Below, piece by piece: positions 1 to 9,802 of a DNA stretch of 64,000 bases (position 1 is its first letter; each line of letters opens with the position of its first letter). Origin of the DNA: Pictodentalium vernedei (lineage: Eukaryota; Mollusca; Scaphopoda; Dentaliida; Dentaliidae); assembly GCA_031216915.1 (NCBI GenBank), contig CM062292.1, forward strand, positions 73,080,956 to 73,144,955, read 5' to 3'. The notes beneath the pieces are model-generated. The model worked only from the letters and a program-made list of their open reading frames with translations, was not told the origin of the DNA and searched no databases. The translations under genes were made by a program, and so were the position numbers.

Positions 1-1
1 A

Positions 2-1508
2 TGCTGGAACCAGCTGACAAATGCAGTAACGCAATGTATTGCTCGAGATATGCTGCCAATATACACGGTCGAAAAACAGGGGTTTAAAGTGATGCTCTCT
101 GAATTTGATAGTCGATATGCCAGTATATCTGATGCAATTTTTTTTGCGGGTACAACAAACATGTGGTCCAGCAGCACATCAGAACCATACATGAGTTTCA
201 CGGTCCATTACATCGACTCTGACTGGGTATTACAGAACAGGTGTTTGGAAACATTATTTACACCTGAGGACCACACAGGAGAAATTCTGGCTGATGGTCT
301 CAAAGACGTCCTGACCTCGTGGGGTTTAGAAGAAAATAAGTTGGTCGCAATTACATCGGACAATGGCAGTAATATAATAAAGGCAGTTGAGCTTAATAGT
401 TGGCAACGGATGTCTTGTTTTGACCATCGGTTACATTTGGCAGTGGGAAAAGGGCTGGCTAACGACAAGAGACTTGACAGGGCTACCAGTGTGGCTAAAT
501 GTGTCATAGCCCATTTTAACCACTCTTGGAAGAAGCGTGACCTTCATAAGGCCCAAGAAGAAATTGGACTGCCAATTCATTCCTTGGTAACAGACTGCGA
601 CACCCAATGGGGTTCAAAGCAAAAGATGATTGAACGAATTCTTGAACAGGAAAAGGCAATTACAAAAGTCCTTAGTTCTGACCGCAAAGCCCTCCATCTT
701 ATTCCAAAGTGGCAGGACATTGATGTAAATATTAGAGTCTGTAAACACAGCATTGAGCCCCTTAGCCGATTTTACTGACATACTTTCGGGTGAGAAGCAT
801 ATTACCATTTCCTACATAAAACCTGTTCTACATCTACTGGAACATGACATCCTTAAGGTGGAAGAGATGGATAGTCAGCTAACTTCGGACATAAAATCAA
901 AAGCCATTGCTTATTTGAAATCAAAATACTCAGATACAAACATTCTTGGAACCATCGAGAAAGCCACCTTTATGGACCCATGCTTTAAGAGTAAGTTCGT
1001 GGATGATTTGCCAACAGTGAAGTTGAAAATTGAAAAGGACGCACTCAAGATAAGCTCACAGAATAACATTTGTGTTAATTCCTTTAACTCAATTCTATCT
1101 GCTGACAAGCCTGGTTGCAGCAGTGATGGCGAAGTGCAGCCACCAAAAAAGAAAAAAAAGTCTCTTAGCGACTTCTTTAAGTCCAACTCAAAACCCAGTG
1201 CATCAAATTCAAAATCTCATGCTGACAGCCAAAAGGACCGCGAATGCGCTCTTAAAAAGGAGATTGAGAACTATTTGCTTTTCCCCGCACTATACCAGGA
1301 AGAAAACCCCTTGTTGTGGTGGAAATCAAACCAACGCCTATTCCCAATGTTGTCGCCCGTTGCAAAGAAATACCTGTGTATTCCAGCAACTAGTTCAGCA
1401 TCTGAGCGTGTGTTCAGTGCAGCAGGAAACGTGGTGACAAACAGACGAACGTGTCTGAATCCGGACAAAGTGAACATGTTGGTGTTTTTTGCCAAAAATC
1501 TCCAATAA
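2..1508 (+). pseudogene. hAT-superfamily transposase (ZBED-like), 5' end off-window, frameshifted
   Basis: This is the catalytic core and C-terminus of a cut-and-paste hAT transposase. The frame is open from base 2, so the N-terminal BED zinc finger probably lies left of the window. The first segment (frame 2, to about 729, stop 776-778) has the RNase H-like fold: TTNMWSS where the family has TTDxW, SDNGSN holding the second catalytic Asp (359-361), and the CFDHRLHLA motif. The second segment (frame 3, resuming near 732 as LESV..LSPLADF) runs to TAA at 1506-1508. It has a lysine-rich, NLS-like PPKKKKK stretch and the hATC dimerisation domain (about 1254-1505), including SSASERVFSAAG with the third acidic residue at 1404-1406. 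Two lesions are visible: a one-base shift near 724-732, and the first catalytic Asp changed to Asn (AAC, 158-160). Length and motif order match ZBED1/4-type hAT proteins. It is almost certainly inactive. Confidence 0.9.
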
Positions 1509-1852
1509 CTCAGTAACTCATCAATGATCAATCCATTGGAACTGTTCTAAGTCTGTAGATTGTTGTTGGGTATCGCAACCTTCCGAGGGAATCATTGACA
1601 ATTTGACATTGACTAACTGAAAATACCCATTGCACCATCACCGTATTAAATATTCAAGTCGTAATCAGTAAATTGACAGACTGACAATAATCAGTTACCT
1701 AGAACAGCGTTTCAGGAGATCGAAACTTCCAATGTAGTTTTCCAAACCTTTATTCCCCGAATGAAATTCTTTACAGATTAAAATTATGATTAAAGTTCAC
1801 ACATTTTTGATTTAGGACTTGCAAAATCCTATCACCATATGTGGTCACAGTT

Positions 1853-2077
1853 GTCACTAGTCAGCACTCACTTCAGTACTAAACATGACTTAAGTTATAT
1901 GTGTACACTGCATGACTACCGGCATATTCTCCAACCGGGAGGTGGGAGCCACCACATTGTTGTAGCTCCCGACAGTCCCCGGGTGGGAAATATGCCAGTA
2001 GTCAGTGTACACATAAAATTGAATAATTTGTATTTTTTGGTGCTGCTGCACTACTGTACTGATTGCTGACTAGAGAC
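1853..2077. repeat. Imperfect foldback element (about 225 bp)
   Basis: Outer arms GTCACTAGTCAGC (from 1853) and GCTGACTAGAGAC (to 2077) pair. Inner arms ATGTGTACACTG (1899-1910) and CAGTGTACACAT (2003-2014) pair and continue through CTACCGGCATATT / AATATGCCAGTAG. The arms meet at a GGGAGC..GCTCCC centre near 1945-1970. No coding capacity is seen. It looks like a MITE or foldback insertion in the 3' region of the hAT element; no convincing target duplication was found. Confidence 0.7.
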
Positions 2078-2568
2078 TATTGTACTGACTGTTGAGTGAT
2101 TTGAGTCAGTATTCAGAATGGTACTCCACTGGCACTAAATGGATGTATGCACTCTGGAGGCTGGACGGTAGCATTATAAAGTTAGTAACACTTGACTGTT
2201 CAGGGTAAACATACATGTATACTTGCCTCAATCATGAATGAGGACATACACTTTGGTCACCCACAAAGTGCACAAACCAGCCACAATTCTCCAAAGAGAA
2301 AACCACATCACACACCTTTCCAGTTATGACCCAACTAACCCCACTCACCCTCACACTAAACTTTCTCAGTCCTCACCTCCCACCATTCCCAATTGAATTC
2401 GTTTATGGCACCACGTCACAATCCTGTGATGGAAGGAAGAGGCGAAGAGCGTAGTTTGGGGGTGCACGAGCATAGTCATAGTGTCATGAAGGAGTGGGAA
2501 GTGGGAACTTGGGGGAGGTGTGGGTGGGGGAGGGGGGGCATAAAGAGTTTGGAGTATGCGTGTTTGAT

Positions 2569-2577
2569 TGTATGTGT

Positions 2578-2608
<31 letters not shown>

Positions 2609-2609
2609 G
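2569..2609. repeat. (TG)n plus poly-G microsatellite
   Basis: Alternating TG runs directly into an uninterrupted run of about 18 G. A similar GTGTGTG plus poly-G tract follows at 2674-2698. Both are simple-sequence DNA. The translated frames across them are low-complexity Gly/Pro strings and are not genes. The exact run length in an assembly is unreliable. Confidence 0.95.
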
Positions 2610-2673
2610 CTAATGCAGTGAGACGACACTATCGTCACTACGCTACTCTTCACATTAAAACTTCCATCTTGGG

Positions 2674-2698
2674 GTGTGTGTGGGGGGGGGGGGGGGGG
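2674..2698. repeat. Second TG/poly-G tract
   Basis: GTGTGTG runs into about 18 consecutive G, about 100 bp after the first such tract and with similar flanks (TTGGGGTGTGTG versus GTATGTGTGTG). Long G runs of this kind can form G-quadruplexes. Confidence 0.95.
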
Positions 2699-3027
2699 CA
2701 AGGCAACAGACCTAATATCAAATTTATTTATCCTTCTTCTCCAATTCTTGTCAATCAGCTTACTTGTCAGGAATGTCCCAAGTCATTAGCGGTCTCGCCA
2801 ACTGCTTGAGATGCTGTTGTCCTCAGACAAAACACTGATTTGCCTATCAGCCTTTTTCGGGTAGCCTGTAGGCTATGCGGCAGGTGAGCGATCTCGTCGA
2901 CAGACAGTAGGCCCATACCCTTCCTTCCCCACGATTGCAGACATCACAGTGAAAGAATGTAAAATATGAACACATTAATCTAAATTGCATTCAGTGTTAC
3001 AATCGTGTTGATTTATTTGCTGTCTCG

Positions 3028-3057
3028 CCCCCCCCCCCCCCCCCCCCCCCACCCCAC
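3028..3057. repeat. Poly-C tract
   Basis: About 23 consecutive C (3028-3050) followed by ACCCCACC. This is the opposite-strand counterpart of the two poly-G tracts upstream. No other feature is visible between 2700 and 3900, which is AT-rich non-coding sequence; the 82-codon frame at 3682-3930 has no recognisable domain. Confidence 0.95.
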
Positions 3058-3931
3058 CTCAACGCTTGTTTTTTTGGTGTTCAGCTTGATTTTATTTGAA
3101 ACAGTATGAGGGCATATATGGGCGAACCACAAATGGCCGACAAATGCTGTCAATCAAATAATGTATATGCCTTTGCATATGACGTCAAACTCGTGTTTGC
3201 AATTTACATTCTTCACTTGCATTCAACGTTTGAATGCTTTGGAACTTGTGAAGTTATGTTGTGCGAAAAGAATTAAGTAATTAAAAAGACCAGGGAATTA
3301 ATGAAAATCATCCACAATTGTTTATAAAATTTTAAAGGGCCTTCCATTGTTAAGTGTGACTTTGTAAATGAGACGTATCACTGCCAGAAGACTTCGGGTG
3401 ATTTGCAATTCAATTCATTTGGTGTTGCCCTCTAAGATAACATTCATTGACCATGTGTGTTTATGCTTTCTCGTTGACTAAACATGAATCACCGATAATG
3501 ATTATTCGGCTGATGCCCCATGGGTAAAAATATTATGTTTTTCAGGTACAAGGTTAGGTTGTCGATTGGCATAATGAATAGCTTAAAAAAGGTTTCTATC
3601 CAATGACGGAAAGTTGGAACATGGAAAGTGGCTGTCAGGTAATTGATTGATTAAATAAACAAAAGTTAAAATGATGAAACTTTGAAACAACAGTCGCAGA
3701 TGAAGGCAACAAAATATGGTAATTCAAAAGCCCACAGTAGAACGTTTCTTCTGGGTAGTCAGTGTATTTCTGCACGCCAGTTTAGGCACCTTTGGATCAG
3801 AATCGCGCATCAGTACACATTTTTGGAATGCCATTGGTTTGTTATCAAGAATGTCCCTTGTTGGGGCAATCCTTTAACTTCAAGTTTGTCATGCCGTTTG
3901 CTTAAATGGCCGATCGGCGCCTTCCACTAAA

Positions 3932-4010
3932 ATATCGCAATAATATCATGAACTGCGATATTGTTACGAATATATCGCGGTTTTTATTTGGACCTATATC
4001 GCCCAGCACT
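3932..4010. repeat. hAT-like subterminal repeats and terminal inverted repeat
   Basis: ATATCGCAA (about 3932), GCGATATTG (3955-3963), ATATATCGCGG (3970-3980) and CTATATCGCCCAGCACT (3994-4010) are variants of one ATATCGC motif in alternating orientation. Clustered motifs ending in CCCAGCACT fit a hAT right end. The assignment rests on recalled family consensus, not on a paired left end. Confidence 0.5.
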
Positions 4011-4011
4011 A

Positions 4012-4611
4012 TTCTTGGGCACCCATAACACCCAATGTGTACCTGCAAGATAAACATAACCTTCTTCACTGGAAGTGAAATTCACCAACGATCATTTTTG
4101 TAAGTTATGAAGGCATTCACAAAACCAAGCATTAACCCGTTTAGTCCTGGTTACAGAGCGATACCCCTCAAAAGGTTAAAAATTCATGTTACCCGAGGAT
4201 TTCTCTAAAAGCATCTTGGAGATTTTCAAGACAAATTGGCCATTCTCAGATCTCAGTGTGACATTACAAGTTGCATGAACAAAATAGTCCAGTAAGCATT
4301 TGTTAACCCTATGCAGGCTCTCAAACATCAAAATTTTGATCAAATGGGCTGTGTTTGCATACCCACAGCACCCAAAGTTAAGAGATCAACATAAGTGAAA
4401 GTAGAATTCACTGAGAATTATTTTTGTAAGTAATAAGGGTATACATTAAACAACCCTTAACCCGTTTTAGGCTGGATAAACAATGATACCCATCAAAAGC
4501 TTAAAATTCCTGTTCTCCCTGAATTTCTCTGAAAACATCTTGTAGATTTTTAAGAACAAAATGCACCATCACAGTGCCGAAGCTGCAACGATTCGTGCAA
4601 TGCCAATGATG
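4012..4611. repeat. Diverged tandem pair, about 325-bp unit
   Basis: Two copies lie head-to-tail. Paired landmarks are TTTTTGTAAGTTATGAAGG (about 4095) with TTTTTGTAAGTAATAAGGG (about 4421), and TTCTCTAAAAGCATCTTGG (about 4201) with TTCTCTGAAAACATCTTGT (about 4524). The spacing is 323-326 bp. The copies differ by many substitutions and small indels, so the duplication is old. No ORF or known family was recognised. 4612-4806 holds nothing I can assign. Confidence 0.75.
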
Positions 4612-4806
4612 TTTTAAAACTCGTTGGTGACAAAAAAAAACTTACTGATGACAAAAAAACTTGGTGACAAGTCAATAAATGTGACAGAAATTATCCGAAT
4701 GACATGCACTATTGAGAGGGTGTAGACATCATGAAGATACACTTGCATACCAGGTATGGTGTCAATTGAATAAAAATGAAAGCGTCACTGACACTGTAGC
4801 TCAACT

Positions 4807-5137
4807 TGTTTAAGACTAATTTCTGTACAAAATGGCCACTGGCAGCCATTTTGAATTTTGGACCACACCCAGAAACACTTGTTCTCATACCAAGGTGATA
4901 ACAAAGGTACCCAAGAAGTTTTGTGAAGATCGGTTCATAAATAAATCCTCCAGTCCGAGCCGTTTTGACACATGCACTTACTGTGTATAAGTAGTACTGA
5001 ATAAATCAAAGTTCATCTAATTTGCATAATTTCTGCTCGAGAAAAAAATCTGTATTATATGTGATGTATTCCATGTTACTAAACATTCATACAGAAATTT
5101 ATTCAAATCAGAACTTTCATACAGAAGTTCTGTACAA
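4807..5137. repeat. Interspersed repeat A (TACAAAATGGCC type), copy 1
   Basis: It begins near CTAATTTCTGTACAAAATGG and includes the inverted pair AAAATGGC..GCCATTTT, CCCAGAAACACTTGTTC, GGTGATAACAAAGGTACCC and GATCGGTTCATAAATA. The same order of blocks recurs at 9293-9474, 9475-9802 and 9803-10041. The long copies also share the downstream ACTGAATAAATCAAA and TGTATTATATGTGATGTA blocks. On the minus strand it has no tRNA-like promoter boxes. It is probably the conserved 3' region of a LINE or a non-autonomous derivative; the family is not identified. Confidence 0.75.
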
Positions 5138-5290
5138 ACAAGAGGCCCCAAGGGGCCTTAATCGCTCACCGGCCAAAGTGGTTCAAAGAAGTGTTTGGGG
5201 TCACATTCAGTTAGACATGGTTCATCAACACTACAAAGGAATGAAGTCATGCAAAGGCAAATTTTATGGAAAAACACTAAGGAATGGATT
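5138..5290. repeat. 5' module of a composite repeat (ACAAGAGGCCCC start)
   Basis: It starts with ACAAGAGGCCCCAAGGGGCC, a perfect AGGCCCC/GGGGCCT hairpin, followed by TTAATCGCTCACCGG. GCTCACC is the reverse complement of GGTGAGC in the 3' module ending near 7218, so the two are natural ends of one element class. I recall this start motif as common in bivalve and other molluscan genomes. The 166-bp array follows directly. Confidence 0.6.
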
Positions 5291-6550
5291 TGAACAAACC
5301 TGAACCTAACATGCTCCCCCCCCCCAACCCTGCCCATAGAGAGCCCAAATAATAAGCCAGGAACTCAAATTGAACAAACTTGAATCTGATCCCTCTTGAG
5401 ATATTACAAATGTATATACCAAATATGAAAGAATTCTGACTGGTTCATCTGAACAACAAGGTTTTTAAAGAAATGTCCTCACATTGCATTAAGTTTAACT
5501 TTGGGCTCAAATAGGGAGCCAAAATATTAACCCAGGGACCCGATTTGAACAACATGAATCTGACCCACCTAGAGATGTTGTATACCAAATATGAAAGAAT
5601 TCTGATTGGTGGATCTGAAGAAGACTTTTAAAATAAATTTCCTCATATTGCACCAAGTTAAAATTTGGGCTCCCACAGGAAGCCAAATATCAACCCCGAG
5701 ACCAGATTTGAACAAACTTGAATTGGACCCTCCTAGAGATGTTGTATACTAAATATGAAAACATTCTAACTAAAGGGTCTAAAGAAGAGGATTTTAAAAA
5801 AAAAATTCCCTATATTACACTAAGTTGATATCCAGGCTTAAAATTTACCCAGGTAACCAATTTGAACAAACCTGAAACTGACCAACCTCAAGATGTTGTA
5901 TACCAAATATGAAAGCATTCTGACTAGTGGATCTGAAAAAGATTTTTAAAGAAATTTTCTCATATTTCACTAAGTTAAAATTCAGGCTCCCATAGGGAGC
6001 CCAAACATAAACCCAGGGACTTGAGTTGAACAAACTTGAATCTGACCCCCTATAGATGTTGTATACCAAACATGAAAGGATTCTGACGGGTGGATCTGAA
6101 GAAAAAGATTTTTAAAGAAATTTCCTCAAATTGTACAAAGTTAAAATTTGGGCTCCAATAGAGAGCCCAAATACTCACTCATGGACCCGATTTGTACAAA
6201 CTTGAATCTGACCCCCCTATAGATGTTGTATACCAAACACGAAAGGATTCTGACTAGTGGATCTGAAGACAAAGATTTTTAAAGAAATTTCCTCAAATTG
6301 TACAAAGTTAAAATTTAGGCTTCAATAGAGAGCCCAAATACTAACTCAGGGACCTGATTTGTTCAAACTTGAATCTGACCCCCCTATAGATGTTGTATAC
6401 CAAATATGAAAGCATTCTGAATGGTGGATCTGAAGAAGATTTTTAAAGAAATTTCCTCATATTTCACTAAGTTAAAATTCCGGCTGGTACAGGGAGCCCA
6501 ATTATTAAACCAGGGACTCGATTTGAACAAACTTGAATCTGACCCCAATA
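5291..6550. repeat. 166-bp tandem array, part 1 (about 7 units)
   Basis: The unit reads roughly GATTTGAACAAACTTGAATC, a C-run, AGATGTTGTATACCAAATAT, GATTCTGACTGGTGGATCTG, TTTTTAAAGAAATTTCCTCA, CACTAAGTTAAAATT, GGGCTCCCATAGGGAGCCC. Hairpin centres occur at about 5503, 5667, 5833, 5984, 6150, 6317 and 6481, giving a period of 150-167 bp, mostly about 166. Units differ by roughly 10-20 percent, so the array is old. The short frames across it (for example 5845-6069 minus) recur in every unit and are artefacts of the repeat. A SINE interrupts at 6551. Confidence 0.85.
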
Positions 6551-6908
6551 TTTATATTTATTTATTGGTGTTTAAGGTCACATTTCTGCACAATGGCTAA
6601 TCATGACCACGACAGTTTTACGGGTGGAGGAAGCCGGAGAACACAGAACCACCGAGCAACAGCGAGCAACTGTCAGCTCCCCAACATACTAACTCCACAC
6701 AAGCAGGGTTAGCATTGGTTGAAGACAGGTGCACCATCAACGTGCAGTACGCCTCAGTACACATCGTCACTGTGCCCCCACGTAGGCAATGGGGGTGAAG
6801 TGTCTTGCACAAGGACATAACGCATTCGAACCGAGGACCTCTCGGCTTGCAGCCTGCACCTCTAACAACTGAGCCACTGCACCTCTAACAACTGAGCCAC
6901 TGCGCACC
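6551..6908 (-). mobile_element. tRNA-derived SINE, copy 1
   Basis: Read on the minus strand, it has a tRNA-like head (GTGGCTCAGTTG A-box region, GGTTCGAAT B box), a central domain containing CCTTGTGCAAGACACTTCAC, and a tail ending in CACCAATAAATAAATATAAA. The host 166-bp unit is interrupted cleanly: TGAATCTGACCCCAATA is present at 6534-6550 and again at 6909-6925, a perfect 17-bp target-site duplication. The head carries an internal tandem duplication of about 22 bp around the A box (GAGCCACTG occurs twice, 6880-6902 on plus). It is a Pol III-type retroposon and needs LINE machinery in trans. Confidence 0.9.
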
Positions 6909-7014
6909 TGAATCTGACCCCAATAGGGATGTTATATACCAAATATCATAAGATTCTAAATGATGGTTCTGGAGATTTTTTTAATTTAAAAAAAAAATTT
7001 ATGGGTGCTATCAG
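6909..7014. repeat. 166-bp unit remnant after the SINE
   Basis: It resumes the interrupted unit (GATGTTATATACCAAATATC, GATTCT, GGTTCTGGAGATTTTTTTAA) and then decays into an A/T run at about 6975-7000. Confidence 0.7.
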
Positions 7015-7218
7015 AGTGGTGCCCCTTGTGGACGCGAAAAGTTTATTTGTACAAACTTGAATTGACATATGATAAGGAACATGCACACCAAGTTTGGTTC
7101 AATTTGGTCCAGTAGTTTGGGAGAAGTCGATAATGTAAAGTTCATGACAGAAGACGGCCGACGACGACGACAATGGACGGCAAGTGATAAGTTAAGCTCC
7201 CTTCGGTGAGCTAATAAA
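7015..7218. repeat. 3' terminal module of composite repeat, first occurrence
   Basis: The blocks are GTTCAATTTGGTCCAGTAGT, TTTGGGAGAAGTCGATAATG, a GACGGCCGACGACGACGAC stretch, then AGCTCCCTTCGGTGAGCTAATAAA. The last part is a short hairpin followed by A-rich sequence. The same design (GACGGAC stretch, TTCG-loop hairpin, GAGGTAAAA or GAGCTAAAA) ends the modules at 9290 and 10041. Its GGTGAGC complements GCTCACC of the 5' module. Confidence 0.65.
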
Positions 7219-8627
7219 CAAGGGACTCGATTTGAACAAACTTGAATTTGACCCCCCCCCCCCCCCCCAAGGTGTTGTATACCAAAACTGAAATGATTCT
7301 GACTGGTGAATCTGAAGGAGGGAGCCCAAATATTGACCCAGGGACTTGATTTGAACAAAACCTGAATCAGACCCCCCCCCCTAAAAATGTTGTATACCAA
7401 ATATGAAAAGATTCTGACTGGTGGATCCGAAGAAGAAGATTTTTAAAGAAAATTCTACATACTGCACTAAGTTAAAATTCGGGCTCCCATAGGGAGTCTA
7501 AATATTAAACAAGGGACTCGATTTGAACAAACTTGAATCTGCCCCCCTTGGAGATGTTGTATACCAAAACTGAAATGATTCTGACTGGTGAATCTGAAGA
7601 AGATTTTAAAGGATAGTCCTCATATTGCATTAAGTTAAAATTTGGGCTCCCATAGGGAGCCCAAATATGAACCCACGCACTCAATTTGAACAAACTTGAA
7701 TCTGACTCCCCTACAGATGTTGTATACCAAACATGAAAGGATTCTGACTGGTGAATCTGAAAAAGAAGATTTTTAAAGAAAATTCCACATATTGCTCTAA
7801 GTTAAAATTCGGGCTCCCATAGGGAGCCCAAATATTAACCCAGGGACTCGATTTGAACAATCTTGAATCTGGTTCCCCTAGATAAGTTGCATACCAAATA
7901 TGGAAGAATTCTGACTGGTGGATCTGAAGAAGAAAATTTTTAAAGAATAGACCTCATATTGCACCAAGTTGAAATTTGGGCTTCCACAGGGAGCTCAAAT
8001 ATAAACCCAGGGACTCGATTTGAACAAATCTGAATCTGACCTCCCTAGAGATGTTGTAAACCAAATATGAAATGTTTCTGACTGGCGGATCTGAAGAAGA
8101 AGAGTGTTAAACCATATTCTACTAAGTTGAAATTTGGGCTCCCATAGGGAGCCGAAAGATTGACCCAGGGACTCGATTTGAACAAATGTGAATCTGACCC
8201 CCCTAGAGATGTTGTATGCCAAATATGAAAAGATTCTAACTGGTGGATCTGAAGAAGAAAATTTTTAAACAAAATTCCACATATTGCACTAAGTTAAAAT
8301 TCGGGCTCCCATAGGGAGCCTAAATATTAAGCAAGGGACTCGATTTGAACAAACTTGAATTTGACCCCCCTAGAGATGTTGTATACCAAAACTGAAATGA
8401 TTCTGACTAGTGAATCTGAAGGAGAAGATTTTTAAAGAATAGTCCTCATATTGCACTGAGTTAAAATTCGGGCTCCCAAAGGGAGCCCAAATATGACCCC
8501 ACGGACTCTATTTGAACAAATTTGAATCTGCCCCCCCCTATGCATGTTGTATACCAAATATGAAAGGATTCTGACTGGTGAATCTGAAAAAGATTCTTTT
8601 AATGTTTTTCCCATCGCCTACTATGTT
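7219..8627. repeat. 166-bp tandem array, part 2 (about 9 units)
   Basis: This is the same unit as at 5291-6550. Hairpin centres GGGCTCCCATAGGGAGCC occur near 7480, 7647, 7812, 7978, 8137, 8303 and 8471, with one or two damaged units before them. Units here are more alike than in part 1 (CGATTTGAACAAACTTGAAT is almost invariant), suggesting later amplification. Poly-C runs replace the CCCCCCTAG motif at about 7250-7268 and 7372-7382. Confidence 0.85.
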
Positions 8628-8652
8628 AAAAAGTGCTGACTCCGCACTTTTT
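8628..8652. repeat. Short perfect hairpin AAAAAGTGC..GCACTTTTT
   Basis: A 9-bp stem with a 7-nt loop (TGACTCC) lies at the junction where the 166-bp array ends. It marks the module boundary. There is no evidence of a terminator function. Confidence 0.6.
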
Positions 8653-9292
8653 CAAAGTCCCAAAACTGTATGGCAATTTTTTTTTACCAATCCTTTCTGT
8701 TGGTCCTAAGGAAGCTTCACACCAAATAAAAATTCTCAGTGCCGTGGAGTTTTTGGAGATATGGACGTTTTAATTTTTTTCTATTTTTAGCTCCTCCGGT
8801 TCCCATGGGGCTGCGGGAAAAAATTGTTTGGCATAAATTAGGTACTTATGACCCAATAAGCCCTCACATAAAATTTGGTTCAAATTGGCCTCTCGGTTCG
8901 GAAAACTTAAATTTGGGGTGGGGGCCAAAATTCTTACCCCTCCCATAAAGTCGCCAAATATTGCACCTCAAACTTTTCTTGAACAAACTTGAGTCTACAC
9001 CTCAAAAGGAAGCTGCATATCAAATATCAAGTCTCTCCTACTTCTGGTTCATGAGAAGATTTTCAAAGATTTTGGTGCCCTTTGGGGGCGTGGCCCCACC
9101 CAGGAGGAGGGGCAACTTCATTTGAACAAATCTGAATTGACATTAGGTAATAAACATTTACCCAACATTTGAAAAATATTGGGCCAGTGGTTTCTTCGGA
9201 GAAGTTGGTTTTGTAAAGTTTACGCCGGATGACGACGGACAGAAAGCGATTAGTGAAGCTCCCCTTGAGCTTCGCTCAGGTGAGGTAAAAAC
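8653..9292. repeat. Composite-repeat module with second 3' terminus
   Basis: It holds a CACACCAAATAAAAATTCTC block, a TTGAACAAACTTGAGTCTAC block that is a distant relative of the 166-bp unit, GGGGGCGTGGCCCCACCCAG (about 9083-9105), a TGGTTTCTTCGGAGAAGTTG block, a GATGACGACGGACAG stretch and the terminal CTTGAGCTTCGCTCAGGTGA hairpin ending near 9290. No ORF with recognisable content. Confidence 0.6.
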
Positions 9293-9474
9293 TGATTGCA
9301 CTAATTTTGTTACAAAATGGCTACTGGTGGCCATCTTGAATTTTGGACTGCACCCAAAAACACTCGTTCTCGTCCCACGGTGATAACAAAGGTACCCAAG
9401 AAGTTTTGTAAAGATTGGTTCACAAATACAGCCTCTAGCATGAGCCGTATAGAAGTTGTGTACAAAAAATTTAT
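9293..9474. repeat. Interspersed repeat A, copy 2 (short)
   Basis: TACAAAATGGCTACTGG, GAATTTTGGACTGCACCC, CGTTCTCGTCCCACGGTGAT and ACAAAGGTACCCAAGAAGTT occur in the same order as in copy 1. It stops after AGAAGTTGTGTACAAA and abuts copy 3 directly, giving a tandem arrangement. Confidence 0.75.
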
Positions 9475-9802
9475 TGACCTAATTTCTGTACAAAATGGCC
9501 ACTGGCAGCCATCTCGAATTTTGGACCGCACCCAGAAACACTCGTTCTCGTCCCAAGGTGATAACAAAGGTACCCAAGAAGTTTCGTGAAGATCGGTTCA
9601 TAAATACAGACTCTAGCCCAAGCCGTATTGACATGTGCACTGTGTATAAGAAGCACTGAATAAATCAAAATTCTTCTAATTTGCATAATTTTTGCACAAG
9701 AAAAAACCCTGTATTATATGTGATGTATCCCATGATACTAAACATTCACACAAACAATTATTCAAATCAGCGCTTTCATATGGAAGTTCTGCGCAAAAAT
9801 CT
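9475..9802. repeat. Interspersed repeat A, copy 3 (long)
   Basis: It matches copy 1 along its full length, including the AAGCACTGAATAAATCAAA and CCTGTATTATATGTGATGTA blocks and the ending TATGGAAGTTCTG. It is the closest relative of the 4807-5137 copy. Confidence 0.8.

Larger units (their letters stand above)
1..4010 (+). mobile_element. hAT DNA transposon, right part, with probable 3' terminal inverted repeat
   Basis: The element contains the transposase remnant. Its likely right end is the sequence CTATATCGCCCAGCACT at 3994-4010. The reverse complement, AGTGCTGGGCGATATAG, resembles hAT termini of the form (C/T)AGTGCTGGGCGAT. Just inside it, 3932-3980 holds repeated ATATCGC/GCGATAT motifs in both orientations, as expected for subterminal transposase-binding repeats. 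An 8-bp target duplication would start at 4011 (ATTCTTGG), but the left end is outside the window, so this cannot be checked. About 2.5 kb between the stop codon and the terminus is long for a hAT and includes the 1853-2077 foldback and the homopolymer runs, suggesting later insertions. The terminus could also belong to a different, non-autonomous copy. Confidence 0.45.

Noticed and set aside
2366..2809. Pro/Gly-rich proteins on both strands
   Set aside because: They are translations of TG/poly-G microsatellites.
5022..8614. Several short minus-strand frames with shared peptides such as GRFKFVQIES and SPWVxIWAPYGS
   Set aside because: They are the same frame of the 166-bp repeat read repeatedly; stops and shifts differ per unit and there is no known domain.
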